DNA of 64,000 bases from Dipteronia dyeriana (Eukaryota > Streptophyta > Magnoliopsida > Sapindales > Sapindaceae), in assembly GCA_032871835.1 (NCBI GenBank), contig CM065297.1, positions 15,146,098-15,210,097 of the forward strand, in the 5' to 3' direction. Under the pieces are notes generated by a model. The model worked only from the letters and a program-made list of their open reading frames with translations, was not told the origin of the DNA and made no database searches. The translations under genes and the position numbers were made by a program. Every line of letters begins with the position of its first letter. The stretch's first letter is position 1. Shown in pieces: positions 45,001 to 56,889 of this stretch.

Positions 45001-48000
45001 CAACCCCTCCCAGTTATCACAGATCATTTTCACTGAAGTAGATGTCTACAACACTGTATAGCCTCATGATGATCCTTTGATGATCATGGTACAGATTGCC
45101 AACTGCATGGTACACCGTGTGCTCGTCGACACAGGCAGCAATGTCGATGTTCTATTTGAAGACAACTTGGAAAAAATGAACTTGAAATAGTGGTGTTACA
45201 ATAGTTACAATACCCCACTATACGGGTTTACTGGGGACTCAATCATACCCGTGGGATAAAAAATCCTACCAGTGATCATTGGAGCCATACCTCTCCAGCA
45301 GAATATCATGACAGACTTTGTGGTGGTGGATACCCCATCGACCTACAATGTAATATTATGGAGGCCATTTTTATCATCCTTGAAAGGGGTTCTATCCATT
45401 TACCACAACGTCCTGAAGTTCTCAGTAGGAGACAATGTGGGGGAAGTTCGGGGTAATCAGCAATTAGCCAGGAGATGCTACGTAGTGACTGCCAACCCAA
45501 CAGCTCTAGCAAAACAGTTAGCCTAGGTGACAACAATCCAAGATGGGGCAACCCCTATATTGATCCTAGAAGATGTAAGGCCCATAAGTCACTCAGAAGG
45601 TGACCCAGCGGTGCCCGATGGGGAGGAGCAGAGAAGGGAATAGGCCAGCGGCAATCCAGTGGATAAACTAGAAGAGATTCCTGTCTGAACGGACGATCCA
45701 TCAAAAGTCGTCAGAATCGGAGCCACCCTTAAGCTGGGAGTGAAGGAGGGCTTGATCGGGCTCCTCACAGAGTTCAATGACATTTTTGTGTGGAATCACG
45801 ACGAGATGCCTAGGATCTCGATGACTTTAGCTGCTCACCGACTAGCGGTGGATCCGACCTTCAAACCCATCAAACATAAAAGATGGCACTTCAACGCTGA
45901 AAGAAATATGGCAGTCTAGGAAGAAGTGGACAAATTGACCCGAGCAGGCTTCATCAGAGAGGCACATTACCCCGAATGGATCGCCAACGTGGTCATGGTC
46001 ACGAAGGCAAATGGGAAGTGGTGCATGTGCGTCGATTATACTGATCTCAACCGGGCATGCCCGAAAGATAGTTTCTGTCTACCAAAAATTGATCAGTTAG
46101 TTGACTCCACCTCTGGAAACAAGCTCTTGAGCTTCATGGATGCGTTTTTGGGGTACACTCAAATTATGATGCACCCCACTGACCAGGAAAGGACCAGTTT
46201 CATCACCGGACGGGGTCTGTATTGCTATAAAGTGATGCCTTTTGGGCTTAAGAATGCAGGAGCTACGTTCCAACGGTTCGTCAACCGGCTGTTCAAGTCC
46301 GAAATTGGAAGATCAATGGAGGTATACATCGATGATATGATCACCAAGTCATCAACTTTCGAAGGGCATTTGGACGACCTCCGCAGAACCTTCATGATTT
46401 TAAGGGGGAACCAAATGAGATTGAACCTCTCCAAATGTGCCTTTGGGGTGACAGCAGGAAAGTTTTTAGGCTTCATGGTCAATGAGAGGGGCAAAGAGGC
46501 TAACCCGAAAAAGATTAAGGCCATCCTGGATCTGGAGTTCCCTACGTCATTTAAACATGTTCAAGTCTTGATCGGGCAGGTAGCACCTCTCAACAGGTTC
46601 ATCTCTCGGTCAACCGACAAGTGTCTCCCATTCTTCAAAGCTATTAAGCAGGGAAGAAACATGAAATGGGACAAGGAGAGTGAGCAAGCTTTTCAAGCCT
46701 TGAAAAAATACTTGTCAAGCCCTCCACTACTGGTTAAACCAAGCCCTAAAGAAGAGCTATAAATTTACTTGGCCGTTTCAGAAACTGTAGTACGCGGGGC
46801 CTTTGTCAAGGAATATGGAGATAGGATCCAGCGGCCTATATACTACGTGAGTCATGCTCTAACCAAGCCCGAGAAGAACTATACCCTTTTGGAGAAGCTC
46901 ACTTATGCCTTGGTAACCTCGGCAAGGAAGCTTTGTCCCTACTTTCAAGCTCATTCGATAGCAGTAGTGACAGACCAACCCCTCTGTCAGTTTTTACAGC
47001 GGTCGAATGTTTCTGGAAGGATGGCCTTGTGGGCCCTGGAGCTCACCCAGTTTGATTTAAGGTATAAGCCTAGGACCGTAATTAAATCCCAGGCTCTAGT
47101 AGACTTTGTAGCAGAACTCTCAATGCCCCCAGGCCAAGCGGCCTCCGCAGCAACAGACATAGCCCCTGAGAAGATTCCAGAATCAGGCAACTGGCCAAAG
47201 GGTTGTAAGTCGTGGATCCTCTACACTGATGGAGCTTCCGGGTAAGCTGGGGGAGAAGCGGGCATAGTTCTAATCAATCCAGAAGGAACTGAGTGCTGCC
47301 TCTGCTTTAGATTTGAATTTAAAGCCACTAACAATGAGGCAGAGTATGCAGCCCTTTTAGTCGAAATAAGGGCAGCCGCAGATTTCGGGGTCGACTACCT
47401 GCAGGTTAGGAGCGACTCGTTGCTCATAGTCAACCAAGTCTTTGGGGATTATCAGGCAAAAGGGGATAACATGATTTTCTACCTGAAGCTGGTTCAACAA
47501 CTTAGAAGCAAATTCAAAGGTTTCAGGATTGAGCAGGTACCTCGACAATAGAATCGGCGAGCCCATGTCCTGGTCAAGATAGCTGCGAATGGTGGCCAGA
47601 CCTTACCCCAAGGGTCCCTCTTCAAGTGACTCCCCTACCTAGCACAGTGGAAAGTAAGGAGATTCATACCCTGGATCGGTAACCTTACTAGATGGACAAG
47701 ATAGTGGATTACCTACAAGAAGGGAGACTTCCCGAGGAGCGATGGATGCTTATACAGGAGAGGCAGATCCCTTCCTTTGCTCCAATATTTACACCCTGAA
47801 GATGCCAAATGGGCATTGAAAGAGGTTCACTCAGGGGAATACGGCAACTATATTGGTGGGGAGGCGTTGGCCTATCAGGTACTCTGCATGGGGTACTACT
47901 GGCCAACCATCCACCAAGATGCAAAGATCTTGGTACAATCATGTAAAGCTTGCCAGAAGACAGTAAAATTGAATCACCTACCGCCAGAGCGATTATCATC

Positions 48001-48870
48001 CCTTAGCTCACCATACCCCTTTGCTATGTGGGGAGTTGACTTGATTGGACCGCTTCCAACTGCTCCTGGTCAAGCCAAGCTTGCTATCGTGGCAATCAAC
48101 TATTTCACAAGATGGGTTGAAGCTGGACCACTCTCCTAGATATCGGAAGAAAATACAATAAGATTCATAAAAAATAATGTGGTTTGTAGGTTCGGAACCC
48201 CTCTTGCCATTATAGCCGACCTCTGCAAGCAGTTTGATAATGGCCGATTCAAAGACTTTTACGATGGCTTGGGAATCGACCTTAGGTTCGCATCAGTAGC
48301 CTACCCCCAGACTAATAGGCTGGTGGAGTCCACCAATAAGACTATAAAAAAGCTGTTAAAAAAGAAACTAAAACAGAAAAAATGTAGATGGGCTGAGGAG
48401 CTTCCCGAGGTCCTCTGGGCTTACCACACTATAAGGAGAACAACTACCGAGGAAACACCCCACTCACTAGCCTTCAGGGTTGAAACGATGCTTCCCATTG
48501 AGCACAAACTAACCTCTTTTAGAACCGGGGAGCAATGAGGATAAGCGTTGAGCTAGCTTGGATCTCTTGTAAGAAAAACAAGATCGAGCAGCTGAGAATG
48601 TAGCAGTTTACCAGAGCAGGATTGCTAGATACTTTAACCGTAGGGTTAAAGCCTGAAACTTTAAGGAAGAGGACCTAGTTCTCAGGAAATTGACGTTGAA
48701 TACCAGGAGGAGCTCAAACGGTGCTCCAAGGCCCAACTGGGAAGGGCCATACTTGGTAAAGGTGGTGATCCGTAATGGGGCAAATAACTCGAAGACATGA
48801 ATGGTTGACTCATCGATCATACCTGGAATGCAGATCATTTGAGAAAATTCTACCCCTGAACAGGGGAATC
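45001..48870 (+). pseudogene. Ty3/gypsy B pol: protease, RT, two RNase H domains, integrase (degenerate)
   Basis: The order is protease, RT, RNase H, second RNase H, integrase. The protease keeps VLVDTGSNVDVLF (45128-45139 is DTGS). RT at 45926-46500 has VVMVTKANGKWCMCVDYTDL, DAFLGYTQIMM, an intact YIDD (46325-46336) and GKFLGFMV. RNase H at 46769-47110 has LLEKLTYALVTSARKL. A second RNase H-like domain at 47210-47560 has WILYTDGASG, NNEAEYAALL and RSDSLLIVNQ, a Tat-lineage trait. Integrase has a zinc region (Tyr replaces a His in GNYIGG; VQSCKACQ kept). Its catalytic part has WGVDLIGPLP, an Asp in IIADLCKQFDN and a Glu in LVESTNKTI. Stops lie at 45539, 46760, 47243, 47549, 47627 and 48137, among others. 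Confidence 0.85.
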
Positions 48871-49039
48871 ATGAGCAGGCTACCTCCACCTAGATCTTAA
48901 CCACCAACAATAATGTACCCCTTTCTTTTTATCAATAAAAGCCTGTTTCTTTCGCCATCTTCAGTTATGTTCTACAATGGTTTGGATCTACATGGGAAAA
49001 TTCGACATTATCATCCCAAGACCAGGGATTAGCCGAGGA
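48871..49039. other. Post-pol linker of gypsy B
   Basis: It includes TTATCAATAAAAGCC (about 48929), a possible polyadenylation region. No gene is seen. Confidence 0.5.
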
Positions 49040-49560
49040 AGCCCCCTCGCTATCCCTAATACCTCGACCGGGCACTACCCCCGGCCAAGAAAGGTTTGAG
49101 TGCAAGAGCATAATTGTCATCTAGATATCGAGACCAGTAAATAACTAGATAGCCCTCCTGATGTCTTGGTCGGGCTACCACCCCCTATAAAGGTCTGAGT
49201 GTAAGAGCATAGTTGTCATCCAGATCTCGAGACCAGGAAATAGCTAGATAGTCCTCATGATGCCTTGGTCGGGCTACCACCCCCAAGAAGGGTCTAGGTG
49301 TAAGAGCATAATTGCCATCCAGATCTCGAGACCAGAAAATAGCTAGATAGCCCTCCAGATGCATTGGTCGGTCTACCATCCCTAAGAAGGGTCTGAGTAG
49401 ATCTTGAAACTAGGAAATAGCTAGATAGCCCTCCTGATGCCTTGGTCAGGTTATAAACCTCCAAGGAAGACTCAATTTTAAGAGCGCGGTAGCCCTCCCA
49501 GCCTAAGAGAGGGCTAGATAGTTCTCCTTGATACCTCATTCGGGCTATAACCTTCTAAAA
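49040..49560 (+). repeat. ~100-bp tandem repeat of gypsy B
   Basis: About five imperfect units are seen. The motif CTTGGTCGGGCTACCACCCC recurs at about 49164 and 49264, with variants at about 49062, 49362 and 49441. Tandem repeats between pol and the 3' LTR are common in Tat-type elements. Confidence 0.85.
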
Positions 49561-49944
49561 AAGCTCAAGGTCTAGAATCAAATAAGGGGACTGTCAACCA
49601 AAGTCTCCGAGCTACAAGTGTCTATTGAGAGTCAAAAGATAAAGCTAGCTATCTAGGTTCACACTTAAATAGTTATCTTATCTTGTTACTTTTCCCGAGC
49701 TAAATCAAGTTGCTATAGGGGCTGAACGTACACGCAAATCAAAATTTGAACCAAGTCTAAAAGATAAATTTCATTGATGAATTGGGGAGCCTATCCCCCG
49801 GTAAGGCTATAGCAATCGAACAGGGAGCCTAACCTATGGTTCCGGGCTACAAGCAAAAAAAATGATAATGATCAAGCATGAGTAAAGAGGGGGTGCCCAC
49901 CCCCCCTTTTTCGGGCATTCAGAGTAAGTTACAAGAAGGTGTAC
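49561..49944. other. Gypsy B spacer between tandem repeat and antisense gene
   Basis: It contains AATAAGGGGACTGTCAACC (about 49583), which resembles a polypurine tract plus LTR start but is not followed by an LTR. No coding signal is seen on the plus strand. Confidence 0.5.
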
Positions 49945-52533
49945 TCAAGCTTCTGTATCTTCTCGGTCTCTTCCAGCTTTCCCTTCTTCCAGATAGACCT
50001 CGCCTTCTGCTCTTCTTTCGAGAGGTCGTCCATCCCGTATAGTCGTCTCCGCCGCCACCACCACCTCTTCCTGAGGATGCCCCTCGATTGCCTGATGCTC
50101 GGTAGGGTCCTCCTCCATGACCTCATTGACCACCGCCATGACATCAGAAGGTATGGCTGCATAAAGAAGGTTGGCCATTGACTCTGGCATAATTTCCCCT
50201 CCTGTTAGCTCCTCCTTTGAAGGCACCTTAGGGGGGCCTCGGGCTTTTGTAAGATCTTCTTCCTGCTCCATGGGTAGAACCTCCTTCGAGGATTCTTCGG
50301 GACCTGATGTTAGGAAGACAAGAGGATAAGGAGGAAGGTCTGACCTAATTGGATGCTTCCCTGCTTCGGCCACATTAGAGGAATCCAGGTCATCACCTAA
50401 GAGGCGAGACACCTCAGCGACCTTGGCCATTATCTTCTCCCTATCTCAGTTAGCAATAATTGACAGGTCAAAGGGGGAGGGTCTCAGCGACTTGGTATGA
50501 GGCGTAGAAGTATCCCTCGCTGAAGGAGGAGTCCACCTCAGCCTGAAGCTTGGCAACTAGTGCTTGAAGAGCATAATTCTCAGCATCTAACGCTTTCGCT
50601 TCTTCCTTCCAGTTATCCCTCTGGCTAGCTCATCGCTTAGACCGAAGAGTTTCTCGATCAAAAGATCGCTTCAGCCTATCATGGTCGTACTGAAGTTCTG
50701 CCAGTTGTGTTTCCATTCCTCTCTGGCTGGAAGTCATCTCCCGAACCAAAGATTGAGCATGCGCCAACAATCCCATGGCCCGCTCAGCCTCATCTTTAAC
50801 CCTAGCTGCCTGATCTCGGAGAAATGATACCTGGTGGCCCATTGCTACATTGAACTTGAAAGCCTGCAAAACATGAAACAGAGGTTAGAAAGCAATCAAA
50901 TCTCACAATCACAGGAAATAAAGGCAATGACTACCTCGGCTAGAAGGGAAAACCCCTTGGTAACCAGAAAGTTCACGGGCATGGAATCCATCCTGAAGAG
51001 CCCTCCACCCGGGCGTGAAGCAACGAACTGCTTTAAAACCTCATCCTGGCCAACCGAGCCCGACTGATGGTGGTGGCCAGAAGGGGGAATCTCAGGAATA
51101 CCAACCTCGGGATCCCCTGGAGCCTGAACTAGCCAGGATGCAGCTGGATCAGCGGAATGAGTGGGTAATGTAACTAGGGAAGCAGCAGCTGAAGTAGGAG
51201 CCACTGGTTAAGGGGCGGAGGTGGACGTATTAATGGCTTGAGAAGTAGGCCCTCCTCCATTTAGAGATTTTGTTGCCCGAGATGTGAGAACAACCATCTT
51301 AGATCTCATCTGGGAAGGCGATGAAGCAGGAACAGGCGAAGCAGCGGCCATAATGATTGGCCCCCCTTTTTCCAAGGTAGCCAAGAAGGCTCCCGGGGAT
51401 GACCTGGAAAGAGGGGGAGGGTCTAAGCTTTTTGGGCTTCACGAGAAGCTGGAGCAACCATAAAAACTGTTTTTTAAAAAAACAGAGGATGTCAGAGGCA
51501 AATCAGTTAATGAAAACAAAACATTATAACTTAATATTACTCACGAGGGGAAGCATCGGAGATACGTAGATACTTGTTCACTCTACAGGGATCGAAGGGG
51601 TCAGCAGTTGGAAACTTCAAGTTCAGATAATTTCTGGCAAGGATAGTCTTCAGCACAGCCTCAGACTTAGAGGGCAGGGAATACTGATCCCATGAGGGTT
51701 TGTCATTGAATGAAGTAGGAACCTCGAACTCATACCCGCCGATGAATACGTAGTTTCCCCAATCTCCCCCCGCTAATATCCACTCTTCCTTCCAGGCAGG
51801 GTCTTTTCTCCAAGCGTCGGGGATGATAAAGTTGAGTTTGTTTTTTGCCTTCACTTAGAACTGTCCCCGGGGACCTCTAGACAAGCCCTCGATCTGAAAA
51901 AGGTAGGCCAGCTCTTCTGCCCCTAGTTCCCAGGTGACGTTACCTAGCTCGCACTATTCCCTCCACAGCACGAGGAAGCCAATCAGATGCCTCCAGAAGC
52001 CGGGCGTCAGTTGAAGGGGAGCTAGTTGAAGAGCGTTAAGGGCCAGCCGAAGAATGGGGTGAATGGGGAGTCTGACCCCATCTCAAAGGTCGCCAAATGA
52101 ATGGGAAGCATGCCCGCGGGAGGATTATAAACATCGTAGTTCCTATGGGGAACTGTGAGGGTAACACCCTTAGGAATGCCGTATTTATCCCGAATGCGGT
52201 TGATCGATTGTGGGTCAATGGTAGAATCAGAAATAACCCTAGATTCTGAAGGAAAAGGCATCACTAAAGGAAGCCCAGTCACCGCAACTTGAACCTCCCC
52301 AGCGATGTCGACCCTCTCTCTAGAATCGGAATCCTCGTCAACTAAGTTTAGAGGGTTGTCGGGTTGATTCGAGAAGCCGGAACCGATTGAGACGTTCCTA
52401 CCAGAGCGACGATACTGTTGGACTGGGAAGAGTCCTTGTCGCTCGAAATTTCTCGCACCCGTTTCCGAGGAACCAGGTTAGAGCCTTCAGTGCCCTCGAC
52501 CAAGGCTTCAATGCTGTCAGAGAAGTTCGACAT
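49945..52533 (-). pseudogene. Antisense gene of gypsy B (Transposase_28-like), degenerate
   Basis: Transcribed opposite to gag-pol, with ATG at 52533 (MSNFSDSIEALVEGTEGSNL). The frame shifts near 52340 and again near 52025. The conserved core has YGIPKGVTLTVP, FFGWPLTLFN, GFWRHLIGFLVLW and GDWGNYVFIGGYEFEVPTSF (52282-51537). This layout matches the plant 'putative gypsy type transposon' family (Transposase_28), recognised from memory. A Pro/Ser/Gly-rich middle and a coiled-coil block (50869-50630, QVSFLRDQAARVKDEAERAM) follow. The acidic tail ends in VYLEEGKAGRDREDTEA at 49945. Introns are likely, with a CAG-type acceptor near 51536. In Tat elements such as Grande and Retand an antisense ORF lies in this position. 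Its role is unknown. Confidence 0.75.
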
Positions 52534-52863
52534 TGTTGGATGAAAAGAGCTTGAAGGTAGGTGAAAGATAAAGATGTGGTCGGAGAAGACAAGTAAAGGA
52601 GAAGAAATCTGTAAGTTCAAAATTGAGAGAAAGTGTAAAGAAACGGGCAATGAGTTTGAAATTAAATAGAGTGATGTCGGCGATATCCTCGGAAAGATCA
52701 CCTCGAGCTACGGAGAGAACCGTAACACTGCCGGTTTTCCTCAAAGAACACACCAATTCAAGTTCGACACATCATTTGGACAATTAATGAGAAGATTTCA
52801 TTCGAGATTCTCAGTAATTATCTCATAACGGAAAATTTTCATAATTAAATAAGGAATCTGACT

Positions 52864-52918
52864 CCAACTCCAACCCCAACCCCAACCCCAACCCCAACCC
52901 CACTTCCACTTCCACTTC
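52864..52918. repeat. CCAACC/CCACTT microsatellite
   Basis: Runs of CCAACCCCAACC and CTTCCACTTCCA lie upstream of the antisense gene and just before the polypurine tract of gypsy B. Confidence 0.85.
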
Positions 52919-52930
52919 CGGTGTTCAAGT

Positions 52931-52943
52931 TAGAGGGGACTTC
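52931..52943 (+). other. Polypurine tract of gypsy B
   Basis: TAGAGGGGACTTC lies directly before the 3' LTR start TATTAATAGTAAAATTTGG. Confidence 0.65.
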
Positions 52944-52975
52944 TATTAATAGTAAAATTTGGTTAGGGACCAAAG
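52944..52975 (+). repeat. First 32 bp of the gypsy B 3' LTR, cut at the duplication junction
   Basis: TATTAATAGTAAAATTTGGTTAGGGACCAAAG matches the start of the solo LTR at 61678 and of LTR A. It then changes abruptly to sequence matching 33216 onward. This is the breakpoint of the tandem duplication. Confidence 0.8.
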
Positions 52976-53750
52976 ATGTGAAAAGGAGATGTACAACCCT
53001 CTCTACTAAGAGGTGATGTGTCTTTATTTTTATTTATCATTATTATTATTATTATTACATAAATTGAGGTAGTTTTTGAGAATGGTGAAGGGAGGACTCA
53101 AACACAAGGCCACACCTAGTGACGTAGGTTTGAAAGCTTTACACTTGACCAAACTCATTTTATCAATCAATTTATTAAAAAAAAATCAATTGATCTTCTC
53201 AAACAAAGGAAACAAATTCCATTGTTGATAATTATTTTTGTTATCTACATAACATTTTCAAATCAATTAATACATAATTTGCTATGTAAACTTGGACTAT
53301 CTTATAAATAAATTAAGAATACATACAGAAATAGACTATATAAAGATTTTTTTTTTATGAGGAGAACTCGAACTCATAATCTCACGATGTTTCGAGACCT
53401 CGTAATACAGGCGTAAAGGGTTTAGCTTGGACTAACCGCTTGTCATCCTACCAAGTTTAGTTAAATTTGCCCATAAAAAAAAAAAAGATATGATTGATTT
53501 AGTTGAACGGTGGTGCATGAAATGAATGAGAAGAAGCATGTAGTGAGTAGTGAGTAGATTAAAAGTGGGAGAAAATGGAGGAGATGAAGATCACAATTCA
53601 CAGTCAAGATTGAAGAACAACCCTACACGTGGTTCTCTCCTTCACTTGTTGCTTTTGACTCGCTAAACATCAACTACTACAATCACTATTTCTTTTGTTT
53701 CTATAAACTTCTTCACTTGTGCTTGCTCACTCCCTTTTTTCACACAAAAA

Positions 53751-56241
53751 ATGGCACTCATGAAACTTGGATCCAAATCCGAAGCATTTCATCGCGATGG
53801 CCGTACTTGGTATATATATATATCCAACTCTCTCTATCTCTTTCGTTAATCTGTATGTGAATGTTTGAATTAATGTTCTATGTGAGCTCTGGACAATGCT
53901 GTTTGCTGGGTGGTAATCTGCATTGCTCATTTAGACAACATGGTATACATGGTTGAATGCTTGATGTTCGATAAAATGCCATGATATTCTAAGAACTTAA
54001 ATTCTTTATGTTTGATTAAAACTGTTATCTAAGTAGATTCTTGCCATCTAAAAGAAAAATGGGGAGAGCAAAATTGTCATCATAATCAAAAAAATATAAG
54101 ATTATTTCATGCAATTGTATGTGTTTTCGCTCATACAGATTGTGAAATTAGTATCTTGGATCTTATTCATGCTTTGCTTTCAGGTTTTGCACATCTGGAC
54201 TTCCTAGTGATGTCACAATTGAAGTTGGAGAGATGATTTTCCATCTCCACAAGGTGCAATTTATTTATTAATACATCTAGTTTTGAGTTTATTCGATTTT
54301 ACTATTGCAACTTATGATGCTGAATTCTAATCTTCCTCCTTATTTTGGTATCTGCTGCTATAGTTTCCATTGCTGTCGAGAAGTGGACTGTTAGAGAATC
54401 TCATTGAAGAGTCCTGCAGCGAGCTGGATGGATCGATTTGTCTTTTAAAACTCCATGAAGTACCTGGTGGAGGTAAAGCTTTTGAGCTTGTAACCAAATT
54501 TTGCTATGGTGTTAAAATGGAGATTACCTCTTTAAATGTAGTCAGTCTTAGATGCGCGGCAGAGTACTTACAGATGACTAATGATTACGGAGAAGGGAAT
54601 CTGATTATGCAAACAGAGGCTTTCCTTAATGATGTCTTCAGCAATTGGGCAGACACTCTAAAAGCTCTTGAAACATGCGATGATCAAGTTTTACCATATG
54701 CAGAAGAGCTTCACATTATTTCAAGGTGCATTGATTCACTGGCAATGAAAGCTTGTGCAGATCCAACCCTATTCAATTGGCCTGTTTCAGAATGCAATGA
54801 CACAAAAAACTCGGAGGATAACATGTTATGGAATGGAATATCAACTGTTATGAAGCCAAAGCCAATAGGAGATGATTGGTGGTATTCAGATGTGTCAACT
54901 CTTCGTTTACCTCTATATAGAAGGTTGATTTTAGTCCTTGAATCAAGAAACATGAAGCTCGAAAGCATAGCTGCATCCATCACATACTACACTAAGAGAT
55001 ATCTTCCAATGATGAATAGGCAATTGAGTTTCAATGATAGGATCCATGTTAACTCAGGGACAAGTACTCCTGCCTTATCGGAGAATGATCAGAGAGCCTT
55101 CCTTGAAGAGATTGTTGACTTAGTTCCTAATAAGAAGGAAGTTACATCCACCAGGTTTCTTCTTAGGCTGCTTCACACTGCTATGGTCTTACACGCGAGT
55201 CCATTATGTAAAGAAAATTTGGAGAAGAGGGTCGGAGCCCAGTTCGAGCAAGCTTCACTTGTTGATCTTCTCATACCAAATATAGGTTGCACAGACACCC
55301 TTTATGACATAGACTGTGTCCAGAGGATGCTTGATCATTTCATGTTACTAAACAAGCCTTCAGCTTTGTCTTCTTCTCCTTGCATAATCGAAGAGGGACA
55401 ACAAATGACTAGTGGATCTGATTCACTTACACCTATGACAATGGTGGCTGCTTTGGTGGATGGATATCTTGCTGAGGTGGCACCAGATGTTAATTTGAAG
55501 CTCCCAAAATTTGAGGCTCTTGCTGCTGCAATCCCTGATTATGCCAGGCCACTCGATGATGGTGTTTATCACGCGATAGATGTGTACTTGAAGGTAATTC
55601 AGTTGTGAATGTGCTGCTTGTCTCTTGAACTTGAATTATCTTTTCTCAATGACATCAGTCTATTCAAATATCAGAAGGTCACATTGAATTCATATTTTCA
55701 CATTTTACAATTTCAGGAACATCCTTGGATTACAGATCCTGAGAGAGAGCAACTCTGCAGACTCATGGACTGCCAGAAACTGTCATTGGAAGCTAGCACT
55801 CATGCAGCTCAAAATGAGAGGCTACCTCTTCGTGTAATCATCCAAGTGCTCTTTTTTGAACAGCTTCGTCTCCGTACTTCAATCTCTGGTTGGTTCTTTG
55901 TTGATGACTTTGAGAGCTCACAGAACCCTAGTGTCCCTAAAAATGATAGCTCTCGTCAAATGGACCCTTCAAAAGACCAAGTAGACGGTGTCAATGAAGT
56001 GAGGGAGCGTGTTTCTGAGCTTGAAAAGGAGTGTTTGAACATGAAACAAGAGCTTCAAAAGATTGTCAAGACAAAAAGAAGTTGGAACATTTTTGCCAAA
56101 AAATTAGGCTTTACCAAGAAGTCACAGCAGCCCTGCAAACCAAAGGAATCAAAGTCCCGCGATTTAAAGGAACCAGCATCAACTGTTAATGCAGAACAAA
56201 ATCAACCTAATGAGGCGATTCATCAGGCTTTAAAAGTTTAG
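53751..56241 (+). CDS. NPH3/BTB domain protein (RPT2/NPH3 family), intact
   Basis: The proposed CDS joins 53751-53809, 54184-54253, 54364-55593 and 55717-56241. This gives 627 residues with all GT-AG borders in frame, a normal length for the family. It starts MALMKLGSKSEAFHRDGRTW. The N-terminal BTB/POZ region has WFCTSGLPSDVTIEVGEM, FHLHKFPLLSRSGLLENLI and VTKFCYGV. The NPH3 domain follows, with WWYSDVSTLRLPLYRRLI, TRFLLRLLHTAMVLHAS and MTMVAALVDGYLAEVA. It ends in HPWITDPEREQLCRLMDCQK and LRVIIQVLFFEQLRLRT. The C-terminus has a coiled coil (VRERVSELEKECLNMKQELQ) and a basic tail. Family members are plasma-membrane or endomembrane adaptors for CUL3 ubiquitin ligases in phototropin or auxin-transport signalling. 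The exact function here is not known. The copy at 34609-37090 is its pseudogene. Confidence 0.93.
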
Positions 56242-56889
56242 ACTAACTCGGTATTCTTATTTCTTTGTATTGTTGTTTTATCTTACTGTTGTATAATCAG
56301 GTAATTCTCTTCTTGTGGTTAAACAATGATCAAATTGCTGTAGTATGTAGAATTTAAGCTGTAATTCATTTCATTTATCATTTATTCTCTTTCACTTGCG
56401 TGCATGCAAAGCTCCTTGCTTGTGTAGTTCCGTTGATTTGATGATACTGGGTGGGGTTATAGTGTTATTAATGCTGTCTTGGATCGCAAGTTTTCATGTG
56501 TGCAGTCTTTTGTTTGTGCTTCTGTGATTATCATGGTGTAATGAATTACCCTACATCTTTGCCTTTTATGGAGAACAACATGAAAGAATTATAATGTAAA
56601 AATTAAAGGCTTCCTTGATCAAACACTTTTATTACATTTTTGAGGTCTCATGTATTGCTAGAAACAATCTCGAACATAGAATTGGTTAGAATTAACAGAA
56701 GTTCCCTCCGAAAAGAACCATCTGCAACTTCTGCAGAACATCAATAAACGTGAAAAAAAAGGATAAAATGATGTAACTTTAATTTGTTCAAGGAAGAGTA
56801 AATCTTGTTAGAATATTTCAGTATTAAAGTAGAATATATTTGTTATTATTGTATAGTTGACAAATCTTCTAATAGTTGACAAATCTTCT
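56242..56889. other. 3' flank of the intact NPH3 gene
   Basis: Probable 3' UTR, then flank, matching 37091-37753. The gypsy A' LTR begins about 650 bp after the stop codon. Confidence 0.7.

Noticed and set aside
49583..49601. Polypurine-like tract followed by TGTCAACC as a 3' LTR start of gypsy B
   Set aside because: The following sequence does not match the B LTR. The matching LTR start is at 52944 with its own polypurine tract.
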